35,869 nucleotides of DNA from Verrucomicrobiota bacterium (GTDB taxonomy: Bacteria; Chlamydiota; Chlamydiia; Chlamydiales; SM23-39), in the NCBI GenBank assembly GCA_018239895.1, contig JAFEGL010000034.1:1-35869 (forward strand), written 5' to 3'. Under the pieces are notes generated by a model, which saw only the letters and a program-made list of their open reading frames with translations, was not told where the DNA came from and made no database searches. Each line of letters opens with the position of its first letter. Positions within the stretch are counted from its first letter, which is position 1. The position numbers and the translations under genes were made by a program. Positions 16,964 through 25,874 of this stretch are shown here, in pieces.

Positions 16964-19726
16964 ATGTATAAGCTGAATATGGAATCAAAGTTGCAAATGA
17001 AAACAGAAAAATTGCCTGAAAAAAAGAAATCGGACGTTTTTGAGCAGCCTGGCTCGATCGGCCCCTATTCAATCCTCCAGTCCCTCGGACGGGGCGGCAT
17101 GGGCGAGGTCTACCTCGCGCAGGATCCAGCCTTCGGCCGCCATGTAGCCCTCAAAAGGATCCGGCCCGAACTCCAGGGGAATAAAACGATTTTGAGCCGC
17201 TTTCTGAGAGAGGCCCGCGTCGCCTCGGCTTTGACCCACCCCTCCATCGTCCCCATTCTCAACATCCATTCTAATACGCCAGATGTCTACTACACGATGC
17301 CGTATGTCGAGGGAGAGACGCTGCGGCAGATTCTCAGAGCCGCAAGGGAACAGGAAAAGAGCGGCGAGGAGCTATCCCATCCGATTGGCAAATCGATTCC
17401 AGCTCTCGCCCGCATCTTCCTTCAAGTTTGCGAAGCGATCGCCTACACCCACTCTAAAGGGATTCTCCACAGAGATCTGAAACCGGAAAACATCATCGTC
17501 GGAAAATATGGCGAAGTGATGATCCTCGATTGGGGAATCGCCGATTTCATCGACCAGCTCAACGACAAAGAAGAGCCGCTCCCTTCCAAAAAAATCTCAG
17601 GTGGCGAAGATTTGACTCGTCCCGGAAAAATTACAGGGACGCTCGCCTACATGGCTCCCGAGCGGTTGAAAGGGGTTTCTTCTTCGGTCCAGACCGATAT
17701 TTACGCTCTCGGCGTCATCTTGTATCAGATGTTGACGCTCCAGCTCCCTTTCCAAAGAAAAACGTTAGCCTCATTCCGAAAGTTAGTCGATTCGGAGCAG
17801 CTCATCGACCCGATCGAAATGTCCCCTTACCGGGATATCCCCCACCAGCTGGCCGAGATCAGCAACAGGTGCCTCCACCGGAACATCGGCGACCGTTTCA
17901 AGAGCGTAAGCGAGCTGATTGCCGAACTCAAAAACTACATCGAAGGGCGCCCCGAGTGGATCAATGCGGCCCGGCTCGATTTGAATCGGAAAGACGACTG
18001 GCAATTCCAGGAGAATATCCTCTTGGCCAAACACATCGCCATCAACCGGAATCTCGATGCGACCGAGTGGGCCGAGTTGATGATCTCTAGCGCCTCGTTT
18101 GCGCAGAACGTCCGCCTCGAGGCCGAAGTGAGGATCGGTGAGAAGAGCCAAGGGATCGGCTTTCTCCTTTCCGTTCCAGAAAGCGACGAGCGGAGAACTT
18201 TGGAAGAGGGCTATTGCCTCTGGCTCGGAGCTACGTCGCAACTGTCGCGCAACAACGTGAAAGTGATGTCGGGGCCAGGGCTTTTTCCTGGTCACTGGCA
18301 CCGGATCGCGATTGAAAAGATCGACGACCATGTGAAATTCTACCTCGACGGCCGGCTAAAACTCTCGTTTTTAAGCCACTTGCCTTTGGCGGGACGCCAC
18401 GTCGGATTCATACACAAAGATGGCGATTTTGAGATCAAAAATTGGAACGTCTCCGACGGCAGCCACAACGTCATGGTCAAATGCCTCGCCGTTCCCAACG
18501 CATTTTTAGGCCAAAAACTCTACGATTGGGCGCTGCAGGAATATCGGCGGATTGGCCAATGCTTTCCTGGTCGGATGGAAGGGCGCGAAGCACTATTTCG
18601 CGCGGGCCTCACACTTCTAGAAAAGGCAAAAGCAGAAAAAGAGAAAGGATCGCAAGAGAAACTCTACCATCTCGCCTTGAAAGAATTTGAAAAACTCTAC
18701 CGGACGCCGGGTGCGCCTCTCGAATATCTCGGCAAATCGCTCGTCTATGCTTCGCTCGGAGATTTTGAAGAGGAGGCAAAATGCCTCGAGCTTGCCTTGC
18801 GCAAATTTCCCAAGCATCCGCTCCTTTCGATTTTGAAAGAGCACATCACCTACCGGATGCACGAAAGTTCTCTCAACCACCGGGAAGCGGCGTATCGGGT
18901 CATTCTCCTTGCAATCCGGCACATCCCCGAATTGGTCGAACATCCAGATACCGCTCCGCTCATCGAAAGCCTCCAGAAAAACTGGGAAGCGCTCTCCTTC
19001 CTTGAAGAAACGGAGGATAAGCTCACTCAAGTTTCGATCCAGCTCGCCTTTTGGCTCGCCAAGTCCCCCATCCTCGTTGAGATAGCTAACTCGCTCCTCA
19101 AACAGACCCCCGTTCCTGAAACTCTCCTCTCGAACACGATCTATTCTCTCTACGAACTCGATGCTCTTGAAGAGGCGAAGCAGATCCCTCTAGACGCTTT
19201 ATCAGCCGAAAGAAAATCGGCCATCAAGACCCTTTTCTCCGCGCCCAAAGAGATCTCTCCGAACAAAGAGAATCTCAAGGCAGTCCAGCTCCTTTTGAGA
19301 AAAGCCTTAGCTTCTGGAGATGCTAAAACGGCGCTCCAGGTTTTGGGGAAAGTCAAAAAACTGAAACTCTCGAAAGAAGATAAACTCCCCTTCGACGCAC
19401 TCGAAATCTGGTCCTATCTCCTCACTGGCCAGCTCTCTGAGGCGAGTCAGATTTTCCGCAAGTTTCCCCGAGCCTCTTTCAATCAGGAAAACTCCCCGCT
19501 CCATTTCCCTTACGGAGTTTGGCTCTACATGAAAGAGGGGGCAAAAAAAGCTGGCAACTACTTCAACGCCACTCTCGAAACTCCCTATCCTCCTACCTCC
19601 GTACTTCCTAGCCACTTTCTTGCAAACCGGATTGGAGACAACTGGCTCGAAGAGGCCTTTTTCTGGGAGAAAAAAGAGCTCCACCGGCAGATCGATCTTT
19701 TTTATAAGTGCGTAGGTAAAAAATGA
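16964..19726 (+). CDS. pknD: Serine/threonine protein kinase, PknD type
   Basis: 920-aa protein with an N-terminal Hanks-type kinase domain (about residues 34-335). Motifs: GRGGMGEVYLA glycine loop (42-52), catalytic Lys64 in VALKRI, HRDLKPENII (169-178), DWG at 189-191 and MAPER at 230-234. DWG replaces DFG, a common variant, so the kinase should be active. Residues about 365-505 look like a beta-rich, concanavalin/LamG-like module (VKFYLDGRLKL, GRHVGFIHKDG). The remaining 400 residues are helical and TPR-like. Chlamydial PknD has similar length and is reported to phosphorylate a type III secretion component. I see no clear membrane segment. Three Met codons lie within the first 12 residues; the true start is open. 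The stop overlaps the next gene (ATGA). Confidence 0.88.
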   Translation: MYKLNMESKLQMKTEKLPEKKKSDVFEQPGSIGPYSILQSLGRGGMGEVYLAQDPAFGRHVALKRIRPELQGNKTILSRFLREARVASALTHPSIVPILNIHSNTPDVYYTMPYVEGETLRQILRAAREQEKSGEELSHPIGKSIPALARIFLQVCEAIAYTHSKGILHRDLKPENIIVGKYGEVMILDWGIADFIDQLNDKEEPLPSKKISGGEDLTRPGKITGTLAYMAPERLKGVSSSVQTDIYALGVILYQMLTLQLPFQRKTLASFRKLVDSEQLIDPIEMSPYRDIPHQLAEISNRCLHRNIGDRFKSVSELIAELKNYIEGRPEWINAARLDLNRKDDWQFQENILLAKHIAINRNLDATEWAELMISSASFAQNVRLEAEVRIGEKSQGIGFLLSVPESDERRTLEEGYCLWLGATSQLSRNNVKVMSGPGLFPGHWHRIAIEKIDDHVKFYLDGRLKLSFLSHLPLAGRHVGFIHKDGDFEIKNWNVSDGSHNVMVKCLAVPNAFLGQKLYDWALQEYRRIGQCFPGRMEGREALFRAGLTLLEKAKAEKEKGSQEKLYHLALKEFEKLYRTPGAPLEYLGKSLVYASLGDFEEEAKCLELALRKFPKHPLLSILKEHITYRMHESSLNHREAAYRVILLAIRHIPELVEHPDTAPLIESLQKNWEALSFLEETEDKLTQVSIQLAFWLAKSPILVEIANSLLKQTPVPETLLSNTIYSLYELDALEEAKQIPLDALSAERKSAIKTLFSAPKEISPNKENLKAVQLLLRKALASGDAKTALQVLGKVKKLKLSKEDKLPFDALEIWSYLLTGQLSEASQIFRKFPRASFNQENSPLHFPYGVWLYMKEGAKKAGNYFNATLETPYPPTSVLPSHFLANRIGDNWLEEAFFWEKKELHRQIDLFYKCVGKK

Positions 19727-20256
19727 GTAAAAAACCGAATGTTCTCTCAAGCAAAGTCGTCTACAAGGGCTTTTTCAAAGTCATCGAAGACGTTCTCGAA
19801 AGAAACGATGGAAAAACAGGAATCTACACTTCGGTCCATCTCGAAGTCAGCGCGGCGATCATCCTCGCTAAAGATACTGAAGGGAGATGGATCCTCAACC
19901 GCGAATACCGCCACCCGATCAACAATTTCATCCTAGGCTGTCCTGGAGGCCGCATGGAACCGGGAGAAGATCCGTTTACAGGCGCCCAGAGAGAGCTTTT
20001 TGAAGAGACCGGATATTGGTCTGACGAGATCCAACTGATCGGCGAAAGCTACCAATGCCCCGCAGTAACAGATCAAAAGATCTCCTTTTTCTACGCTCCC
20101 AACGCCAAATTCAAAGGGAACCAACACCTCGATCCGCTCGAATACATTGAGACGCGCCTCTTCACTGACGAAGAGCTTCAGCGGACCATCCATTCGGGAA
20201 TCCCGATCGATGGCTCAGTATGCACCGCCCTCTGGCTTTGGAAATCGCGCCCATGA
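19723..20256 (+). CDS. Nudix hydrolase, ADP-ribose pyrophosphatase-like
   Basis: 177-aa Nudix hydrolase. The Nudix box is complete: GRMEPGEDPFTGAQ followed by RELFEETGY, fitting G-x5-E-x7-REU-xEExGU. The flanking sequence (VYKGFFKVIEDVLERNDG, REYRHPINNFILGCPGG) resembles ADP-ribose pyrophosphatases, which cleave nucleoside diphosphate sugars. The substrate is inferred from family resemblance only. The ATG overlaps the pknD stop, and its own stop overlaps the start of the next gene (both ATGA), so the three genes form a translationally coupled operon. Confidence 0.87.
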   Translation: MSKKPNVLSSKVVYKGFFKVIEDVLERNDGKTGIYTSVHLEVSAAIILAKDTEGRWILNREYRHPINNFILGCPGGRMEPGEDPFTGAQRELFEETGYWSDEIQLIGESYQCPAVTDQKISFFYAPNAKFKGNQHLDPLEYIETRLFTDEELQRTIHSGIPIDGSVCTALWLWKSRP

Positions 20257-21209
20257 AAGCCCTCTATCTCACCAAGAACTCCGATCGGTGGGAAAACCTC
20301 ACACTCACCTGCGAGGAGCGGCCCCGTCCCGTTTTGAAACCGGGAGAGTGCCTCGTCAAAGTCGCCTCGTCGGGAGTCAACCCGAGCGATGGTCTTGGAG
20401 CTTTGGGCTACTTCCCCCACGCAAAACTCCCCCGAATTCCCGGAAGAGATTTTGCCGGCACCGTGGCCGAAGGGAAACATGCCGGAAAGAAAGTTTGGGG
20501 AACCGGCGGCGCTGCGGGACTCGATTTCGACGGCACCCACGCTGAGTATGCGGCAATCCCCGAATCGGCCCTCGCCGAAATTCCACACAACCTCTCTCTG
20601 TTAGAGGCGGGAGCTCAGACGCTCCCTTTCGTTACAGCCTATTACGCCCTCGTCGAAAGAGCTCACCTGCAGCCGAACCAAACAGCCCTCATCATCGGCG
20701 CTTTTGGCCAAGTCGGCAGAGCTGCCTATTCGATCTGCCGTTGGCAAAAAGCCCGTCCGATCGCCCTCCTCCGGACGCCTGAAGATGTCCAAAAAGCCCG
20801 CGACCTCGGATGGGAAGCCTACTGCGACACTCTCCCCACAGATCTCACCTTCGACCTCATCCTCAATCCGATTGGAAACCGCCGCTGGAACTCATTCATG
20901 TCTTCGCTCAAAAGATTCGGAAAAATGGTTCTTATCGCGGCTCCGGAAGGGACCCGCGAGATCTCGATCCATCTTCTCAATCTCTACCGGGCCAACCAAG
21001 AGATCCTCGGGATCAATTCGGTCGACCTCGATTTCGTCCAAAGCGCTGCGCTCCTCCAGAAAATGAAACCCGGCTTCGAATCGGGCGAGCTGGAGCCGCT
21101 CCCCATCGACCCGTCCGCCACCTTCTCCCTCGAGCAAGCCCAAGTCGCCTACAAAAAGGTACTCCAAGGCTCCAAAGGAAAAAGGGTCGTCCTCTCTATT
21201 GCGGAATGA
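20253..21209 (+). CDS. MDR-family oxidoreductase (quinone oxidoreductase-like)
   Basis: 318-aa medium-chain dehydrogenase/reductase. The N-terminal GroES-like part shows KPGECLVKVASSGVNPSDGL and RIPGRDFAGTVAEG. The Rossmann part shows ALIIGAFGQVGRAA, a nucleotide-binding loop for NAD(P)H. The Cys/His zinc ligands of alcohol dehydrogenases are absent, which points to the zinc-free quinone oxidoreductase branch. The ATG at 20253 (MKALYLTK) overlaps the Nudix stop; an upstream ATG at 20220 in the same frame would add 11 unlikely residues. The 3' end overlaps the convergent gene by 14 bases. Confidence 0.87.
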   Translation: MKALYLTKNSDRWENLTLTCEERPRPVLKPGECLVKVASSGVNPSDGLGALGYFPHAKLPRIPGRDFAGTVAEGKHAGKKVWGTGGAAGLDFDGTHAEYAAIPESALAEIPHNLSLLEAGAQTLPFVTAYYALVERAHLQPNQTALIIGAFGQVGRAAYSICRWQKARPIALLRTPEDVQKARDLGWEAYCDTLPTDLTFDLILNPIGNRRWNSFMSSLKRFGKMVLIAAPEGTREISIHLLNLYRANQEILGINSVDLDFVQSAALLQKMKPGFESGELEPLPIDPSATFSLEQAQVAYKKVLQGSKGKRVVLSIAE

Positions 21210-22608
21210 GCGCTGGAACTGGCCAAGATTTGGGATTTTTCAAAATCCCGATCGTCTCCCGTTTTGGCTGATAGGCTCTCGGAATCAAATAGAAGGGGCC
21301 GGGCGGCGACGGGAGCCAATTCGATTCAAGTTCTCTTCCCGGGCTATCTACCTGCACATAGATCGTAAACGAACCATCGGGATTCTTCTTCAAATCCTTC
21401 GAATCGCTCCCCAACATGTATCGATTGATTTTATTCGGGACCGTGTAGTTATTCTTCGCATCGTACATCGTGATCGACCAAAAGCCGGGTTCTTCGTAAG
21501 GGATCCCCGCTTTAAACAGCATCGTGTACTTCTTCGATCCGGTCAACGGATCTCCATTTTGATCGCGGGTGTACATCCAGTAGACCGACTCGACCGGCGT
21601 ATTGGCCGTCAGCCCCACTCTCGCAATGATGGCTCTCGTGAAATAATCGGTCCCGAAATTTCCGATGGTCGGCGGCGGAAAACTCGCTCCGTTCATCTGG
21701 GTTCCGATTGGAAGCCCATTTAAGATCGCCCCAATTTGCTGCGCCGCTTTTTTCATCGAAGCGAGCATCTTTGGATCCACCTTCCTCCTCTCCCACTTCT
21801 TGCCCAGCTCGATCCCGAGGGGCTGGAAAAGAGGAAGCAAAGCCGCAACCTGGTCTTTCGGCGGAGGGTTCTCATTCATCGCCAGCGACAAGATCTCCCA
21901 AAATTGGAGCGGATCCTTATAATCGAGAACGCTGACCGGCAACTCGGGATGGACCGACTCTGGGACGGGATAATTATACCTGACAGTTCGGTTTGCTTTT
22001 TTCCCGGAAAATTCCGAAAGAGGCGTTGTCCGAATCCCGTTCAAGATCCTTTTCGCACCGGCCAGATCGACTTTTCCCGCCCGATAAATGTGGACTCTCG
22101 GCTGGAGCAAAACCCAAGGCGTTGGGCAATCGATCCTGTGCATCCCTTCGGGCACCTCCCCTTTCCAACCAGGCCCAGCCAATAAAAACTTCCCGCCGCC
22201 GTATCCTGTAGCCTTTCCCCCCACATACGCGAAAGCGTTGGTCCACATATCGATGATCTCGACCATGTAGTAGCGGTTATTCGAATCGGGCGCTTCCAAC
22301 ACAATAGGTTCGCGCCTCAGATCCATGAACCCAAAACCGTAGACGACATTGACATTCGGCGTGACGTACCCCGCCTCTTGCGACAGCTGGGGCGTCGAAA
22401 TATTTTCCATCCGCCAAATTGCATTCGGCGGCGCTTTCGGATTCGGCCCGAGCGCGTCATTTTGCCTCAACGCGTACATCGTCACGAGCGGCCCGCCATA
22501 CGTCGCCGCCTGCAGCGCCAACGAATAGCTCCACTCTTCATACTGATCAGCTTCAAGACTAAATACACACATTAAAAATAGAATCAATACTCTTCTCATA
22601 AATTTCAA
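21196..22608 (-). CDS. Exported DUF1254/DUF1214-type protein
   Basis: 470-aa protein with a signal peptide (MKFMRRVLILFLMCVFSLEA; a Met at residue 4 is an alternative start). After it comes an N-terminal region (MYALRQNDALG, TPNVNVVYGFGFMDL, YYMVEIIDMWTNAFAYVG) like DUF1254. The C-terminal half (FTRAIIARVGLTANTPVESVY, FWSITMYDAKN, GSFTIYVQ, NWLPSPPGPFYLIPRAYQP) is like DUF1214. Such proteins are widespread in bacterial envelopes and their biochemical role is not established. The stop region overlaps the MDR oxidoreductase gene by 14 bases. It diverges from the AT-rich operon at 22733. Confidence 0.82.
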   Translation of the reverse strand: MKFMRRVLILFLMCVFSLEADQYEEWSYSLALQAATYGGPLVTMYALRQNDALGPNPKAPPNAIWRMENISTPQLSQEAGYVTPNVNVVYGFGFMDLRREPIVLEAPDSNNRYYMVEIIDMWTNAFAYVGGKATGYGGGKFLLAGPGWKGEVPEGMHRIDCPTPWVLLQPRVHIYRAGKVDLAGAKRILNGIRTTPLSEFSGKKANRTVRYNYPVPESVHPELPVSVLDYKDPLQFWEILSLAMNENPPPKDQVAALLPLFQPLGIELGKKWERRKVDPKMLASMKKAAQQIGAILNGLPIGTQMNGASFPPPTIGNFGTDYFTRAIIARVGLTANTPVESVYWMYTRDQNGDPLTGSKKYTMLFKAGIPYEEPGFWSITMYDAKNNYTVPNKINRYMLGSDSKDLKKNPDGSFTIYVQVDSPGRELESNWLPSPPGPFYLIPRAYQPKRETIGILKNPKSWPVPALIPQ

Positions 22609-22619
22609 ATTAATAATAC

Positions 22620-22655
22620 CGAACTATTTTCACAAGAGGAGATAGTTCGTTGACA
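22620..22655 (+). promoter_or_regulatory. Operator-like inverted repeat abutting a TTGACA box
   Basis: CGAACTAT (22620-22627) and ATAGTTCG (22642-22649) are perfect eight-base arms with a 14-base spacer, so the arm centres are about two helical turns apart, as in dimeric regulator sites. The right arm is followed directly by TTGACA (22650-22655), a consensus -35. The best -10 at 17 bases is AAAAAT (22673-22678), weak. It lies between divergent genes and may control the operon beginning at 22733. Confidence 0.5.
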
Positions 22656-22732
22656 AAAAAAACGGAAGAAACAAAAATGTTCAGATTATTTATTTAATGA
22701 AATGAATATTTGAACAGGAAAGGAAATAATTT

Positions 22733-23296
22733 ATGGCAATTACTACAGCCCTGATTGCGTCAGCTGGCGGGATCATATTAAACACTTTTGGAGGAATCGG
22801 CGGGATCATCGAAAAAGTAATGACTGCGAAAAATTGGGGAAGAACGCACGACACCGTTGCCCCGGCTGTCGCAGATGGTATTCGCAGTATTTCTCGAGCA
22901 GGAAGCAACGCAATTGAAAACGCGGAAAAGCACATTGCAAGCGGCTGTTCTCGAGCTCTTGGCAAAGCCATTGAGCTGACTACATTTGGAACCTTGCAAT
23001 ACGCACTTTATTATCAGTCTCAAGCAGCCTGTAAAGATAACCCAAATAGCTTGAGCTGTTCTGTTTCAGAAACAGCTTTTACAGCCAATACTTGCTTTCT
23101 GGTAATCACCTCAGTTTATGCTCTTAGAGCTCTTGCCCAATCCTTCAATTCCTCCAAAACTGGCGATCAAAAACCAGAAGTATCAACAGAAGAGAGAACT
23201 GAGAGACGCAGCCGCCGCAAAGAACTTTTAAGGCAACAAGATGAACTTTTACAAAGTCAAAAAAGAAGAATGCAAACATTTGGCAATAACGAATAA
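22733..23296 (+). CDS. Hypothetical protein with two hydrophobic regions and basic coiled-coil tail
   Basis: 187-aa protein I do not recognise. The N-terminus is hydrophobic and Gly-rich (MAITTALIASAGGIILNTFGG). A second hydrophobic region lies around residues 80-135, including FTANTCFLVITSVYALRALA and several Cys. The last 45 residues are highly charged and helical (EERTERRSRRKELLRQQDELL). A GGAAAGGAAA stretch lies upstream of the ATG at 22733. It is the first of three AT-rich genes spaced by 10-12 bases. The layout (membrane part plus charged helical tail) is compatible with an inclusion-membrane or secreted protein, which is only an inference. Confidence 0.7.
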   Translation: MAITTALIASAGGIILNTFGGIGGIIEKVMTAKNWGRTHDTVAPAVADGIRSISRAGSNAIENAEKHIASGCSRALGKAIELTTFGTLQYALYYQSQAACKDNPNSLSCSVSETAFTANTCFLVITSVYALRALAQSFNSSKTGDQKPEVSTEERTERRSRRKELLRQQDELLQSQKRRMQTFGNNE

Positions 23297-23308
23297 GGAA
23301 TTTTATAT

Positions 23309-23821
23309 ATGATACCAACAAATTCAGTAACTCAAAGTGATTTTTCTCAATCACCTGTGATTCAAACAACAAGTCAAGATGCTAATACAGTTGTAGTTTC
23401 TACTTTTGCTCCAAGCACGATTTCAGCGTTAATGCCTTCTTCATCTTCATCGTTAAGTAATGCTATTTCAGCTACATTACCTTCTTTAGATTCTTTAAGT
23501 GGTCAATCTAGCAATTCAGCATCTATATCAAGTTTAGCTCCTTCTATGGCATCGAGGGCTGCTTCATCATCAGCTCCTATTTCAGCTGAGGAAAATGCTC
23601 AAACTGAAAACACGATTACTCATGAGGAGTTAGCTCAATGGTTGGCAACAACTCTAAAAATTAAAACCTTACTTGAAAAAAATCTAAATATTCAAATTCA
23701 AAAAAAACCATCTAAAAAAAGCGGTCTTATCGAACAAAGAAAAAGAGAAATACTTGAACAACAAAGAATCTTATTAGAACAACAAAAAAAAGCATTAGAA
23801 AAAACGAACGACAAAAAATAA
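23309..23821 (+). CDS. Ser-rich low-complexity protein with Gln/Lys coiled-coil tail
   Basis: 170-aa protein of unknown function. Residues 1-100 are low complexity, dominated by Ser, Ala, Thr and Pro, without Cys. Residues 105-170 are helical, with EQRKREILEQQRILLEQQ giving heptad-like Leu/Ile spacing. No signal peptide or membrane segment. Such disordered heads with helical tails are seen in type III effectors and their partners, but nothing specific identifies one here. The coding sequence is very AT-rich compared with the housekeeping genes. AAGGAA lies upstream of the ATG at 23309, and the preceding gene stops 12 bases earlier. Confidence 0.68.
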   Translation: MIPTNSVTQSDFSQSPVIQTTSQDANTVVVSTFAPSTISALMPSSSSSLSNAISATLPSLDSLSGQSSNSASISSLAPSMASRAASSSAPISAEENAQTENTITHEELAQWLATTLKIKTLLEKNLNIQIQKKPSKKSGLIEQRKREILEQQRILLEQQKKALEKTNDKK

Positions 23822-23831
23822 GAGAGATAAA

Positions 23832-24311
23832 ATGACCCCAGCTCAAAAAAGAAGTGACAGCCCGTCTTCAACAGGGTTTGAAGAAATTTTTCAAACACGA
23901 CAACAAGAACTTAACATCAATTTTGATGCAAGACAAAATCGCACCGATCAACAAATATCTGGCATACGCGATGAATTGAAGCAAAATTCAGATAACTTAG
24001 CAGCATTTCAGCAAAGATTTAATGCCGTCTTCCCACCAAGTCATTCTTACGAGCCTGTAAAAAAGGAAGAGCACGATGTCTTTGACCATGCTACCGGAGG
24101 ATTTGCCCATCCAAGACCTGACGTTCATTTAAAAAGCGGAAAAGTGTTCAATGTTTGGAATACCTACGCCCCTTTTGGAAATCCGGTTCATCAATGGGAA
24201 GAAGACGATCAAATCATTATCAGACGAGTTGGTGGTTCTGTAGACCCCTACGAACTTCAAAACCTGAACCAAGCGAAATGCTCGACGGTAGTCGGACATC
24301 TTAAAAGATAG
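23832..24311 (+). CDS. Hypothetical protein, last gene of AT-rich operon
   Basis: 159-aa soluble protein that I do not recognise. Residues 15-70 are helical and polar (RQQELNINFDARQNRTDQQ). The rest is a compact region with aromatic and Gly-Asp content (FDHATGGFAHPRPDVHLKSG, VFNVWNTYAPFGNPVHQWEE, QIIIRRVGGSVDPYEL), which could be a small beta domain. It begins 10 bases after the preceding stop with AGAGAG upstream. A strong hairpin lies just downstream. Confidence 0.66.
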   Translation: MTPAQKRSDSPSSTGFEEIFQTRQQELNINFDARQNRTDQQISGIRDELKQNSDNLAAFQQRFNAVFPPSHSYEPVKKEEHDVFDHATGGFAHPRPDVHLKSGKVFNVWNTYAPFGNPVHQWEEDDQIIIRRVGGSVDPYELQNLNQAKCSTVVGHLKR

Positions 24312-24322
24312 TCATACCTTTT

Positions 24323-24348
24323 CGATGCGCAAGGATCTTTGCGCATCG
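24323..24348. terminator. Hairpin between convergent genes
   Basis: CGATGCGCAA (24323-24332) pairs perfectly with TTGCGCATCG (24339-24348) across a six-base loop. It lies between the stop of the AT-rich operon (+) and the stop of the aldehyde dehydrogenase (-), and is a good candidate bidirectional terminator, although no long T run follows on either strand. Confidence 0.55.
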
Positions 24349-24351
24349 TAT

Positions 24352-25776
24352 CTAAACAGAAAGATTCCAGCTCTTGATTTCGAGGAATTCGATTAGGCCT
24401 TCTTTGCCCCCTTCGCGGCCGACTCCGCTCTCCTTGAAGCCCCCCATCGGGATCTCATGGACGTAGCCCTTGCAATCGTTCACTCCGACAAAACCAGATT
24501 GGAGAGCTTCTCCCACGCGATAGACCCGAGAGATGTTCTCCGTGAAGAAATAGGCTGAGAGACCGTAGGGGACTGAATTGGCCCGGAGAATCGCCTCTTC
24601 TTCCGTGTCGAATTTGTAGAGCGCTGCGATCGGGCCGAAAATTTCCTCGTTGGCAAGGCGGCATTCGTCTGGAGCCTCTTCGACTAAAGTGACGGGGACG
24701 AAAAAGCCTTTGTGCTGATGGAGCGGCGCTTGGTGGATCTTCGCTCCCTGCTTTTTCGCATCGGCCAAGAGATCTTCGATCCGTTTTTTAGCCTTCGCGG
24801 CGATCACAGGACCGAGATCGACTCCCGGCTCGGTGCCAGGGCCCATCTTTAGTTTCAGCATCGCATTCCAGAACTTCTCTCGGAACTCATCGTAGATGGC
24901 GGCGTGGACAAAGATCCGGTTGGCGCAAATACACGACTCGCCTCCGACGCGGCGGAATTTCAGAGTGATGATCTCCTGAATGGCGAAGTCGATCCGGGCG
25001 TCGTCGAATACGATGACGGGGGCGTTGCCGCCGAGTTCCATGCTGACGCGTCGGACCCTTTCGGTCGCCTGCTGCATCAGAAGCTTTCCGACCATTGTGC
25101 TCCCCGTAAATGAAATCATTCGGATAGCGGGGTGGTCGTGGTATGCTTTCGAGATCTCTGGCGCTTGACTCGATGGGAGAACGGAGAGGACGCCTTTGGG
25201 GAGCCCCGAGTCTCTCAGGATGCGGGCGATTTCAAGCGCAGTAAGCGGCGTCTCGGGGGCCGGCTTGAGGACAACGGGGCATCCGGCGGCGAGAGCCGGC
25301 GCACACTTGCGGGTGATCATATTGGCGGGGAAGTTCCAAGGGACAATCGCCCCCACGATGCCGATCGGCTCGAGGGTCGTGAAAAAGCGCCGTTTCGGAT
25401 CGGGACTAGGGACGGTGATCCCAAACGAGCGCCTCGTCTCTTCAGCAAACCAGCGGAGGTATTCGGCCGAGAACATCACCTCAACTTCGGCCTCTTGCAA
25501 AGGCTTCCCATTTTCGCTGGTGATGATCTGAGCCAGGTGGGCCTTTTCCTTGTGCATTTGGGCGTAGGCTCTGAGCAAAATATCGGCCCTTTTCGCCGGC
25601 GGGGTGTTTCTCCACAGGGAAAAGCTCTGGGAGGCTAAATCGATCGCCCGCATCGCCTCTTTATATCCCGCATCGCTCACCGAGGCGATTGGCTCTTCCG
25701 TCGCTGGATTGATGACCGAATACTGCTTGGAAAGGAGGACATCCTCCCCGCCGAGAAACAAAGGCAAATTTTTCAT
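24352..25776 (-). CDS. gabD: Succinate-semialdehyde dehydrogenase-like aldehyde dehydrogenase
   Basis: 474-aa NAD(P)-dependent aldehyde dehydrogenase. Family motifs: GAIVPWNFPANMI, VVLKPAPETPLTA, FTGSTMVGK for cofactor binding, catalytic Glu in MELGGNAPVIVFDDA, catalytic Cys in GGESCICANRI, then NEEIFGP and GGFKESGVGREGG. The sequence is closest in feel to succinate-semialdehyde dehydrogenases, which oxidise succinate semialdehyde to succinate. The substrate cannot be fixed from sequence alone. GGAG lies upstream of the ATG at 25776. It is divergent from valS. Confidence 0.88.
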   Translation of the reverse strand: MKNLPLFLGGEDVLLSKQYSVINPATEEPIASVSDAGYKEAMRAIDLASQSFSLWRNTPPAKRADILLRAYAQMHKEKAHLAQIITSENGKPLQEAEVEVMFSAEYLRWFAEETRRSFGITVPSPDPKRRFFTTLEPIGIVGAIVPWNFPANMITRKCAPALAAGCPVVLKPAPETPLTALEIARILRDSGLPKGVLSVLPSSQAPEISKAYHDHPAIRMISFTGSTMVGKLLMQQATERVRRVSMELGGNAPVIVFDDARIDFAIQEIITLKFRRVGGESCICANRIFVHAAIYDEFREKFWNAMLKLKMGPGTEPGVDLGPVIAAKAKKRIEDLLADAKKQGAKIHQAPLHQHKGFFVPVTLVEEAPDECRLANEEIFGPIAALYKFDTEEEAILRANSVPYGLSAYFFTENISRVYRVGEALQSGFVGVNDCKGYVHEIPMGGFKESGVGREGGKEGLIEFLEIKSWNLSV

Positions 25777-25797
25777 AGACTCTCCGACAGTCTCTTC

Positions 25798-25817
25798 AAT
25801 TCAGCTTTTACTGAATT
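25798..25817. promoter_or_regulatory. Small inverted repeat upstream of valS
   Basis: AATTCAG and CTGAATT form perfect seven-base arms with a six-base loop, followed by GAATTCAAGAATTC. It sits in the 160-base gap between gabD (-) and valS (+), upstream of TTATATAAGGAG (25849-25860), and could be an operator or a leader hairpin. Confidence 0.3.
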
Positions 25818-25874
25818 CAAGAATTCTCTGCAAAGATATCAGGCAGCGTTATATAAGGAGTTCTTCAATTGCAA

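Noticed and set aside
17528..17536. DWG in place of DFG as a sign of a dead kinase
   Set aside because: The metal-binding Asp, catalytic Asp and Lys are all present, and DWG is a common bacterial variant.
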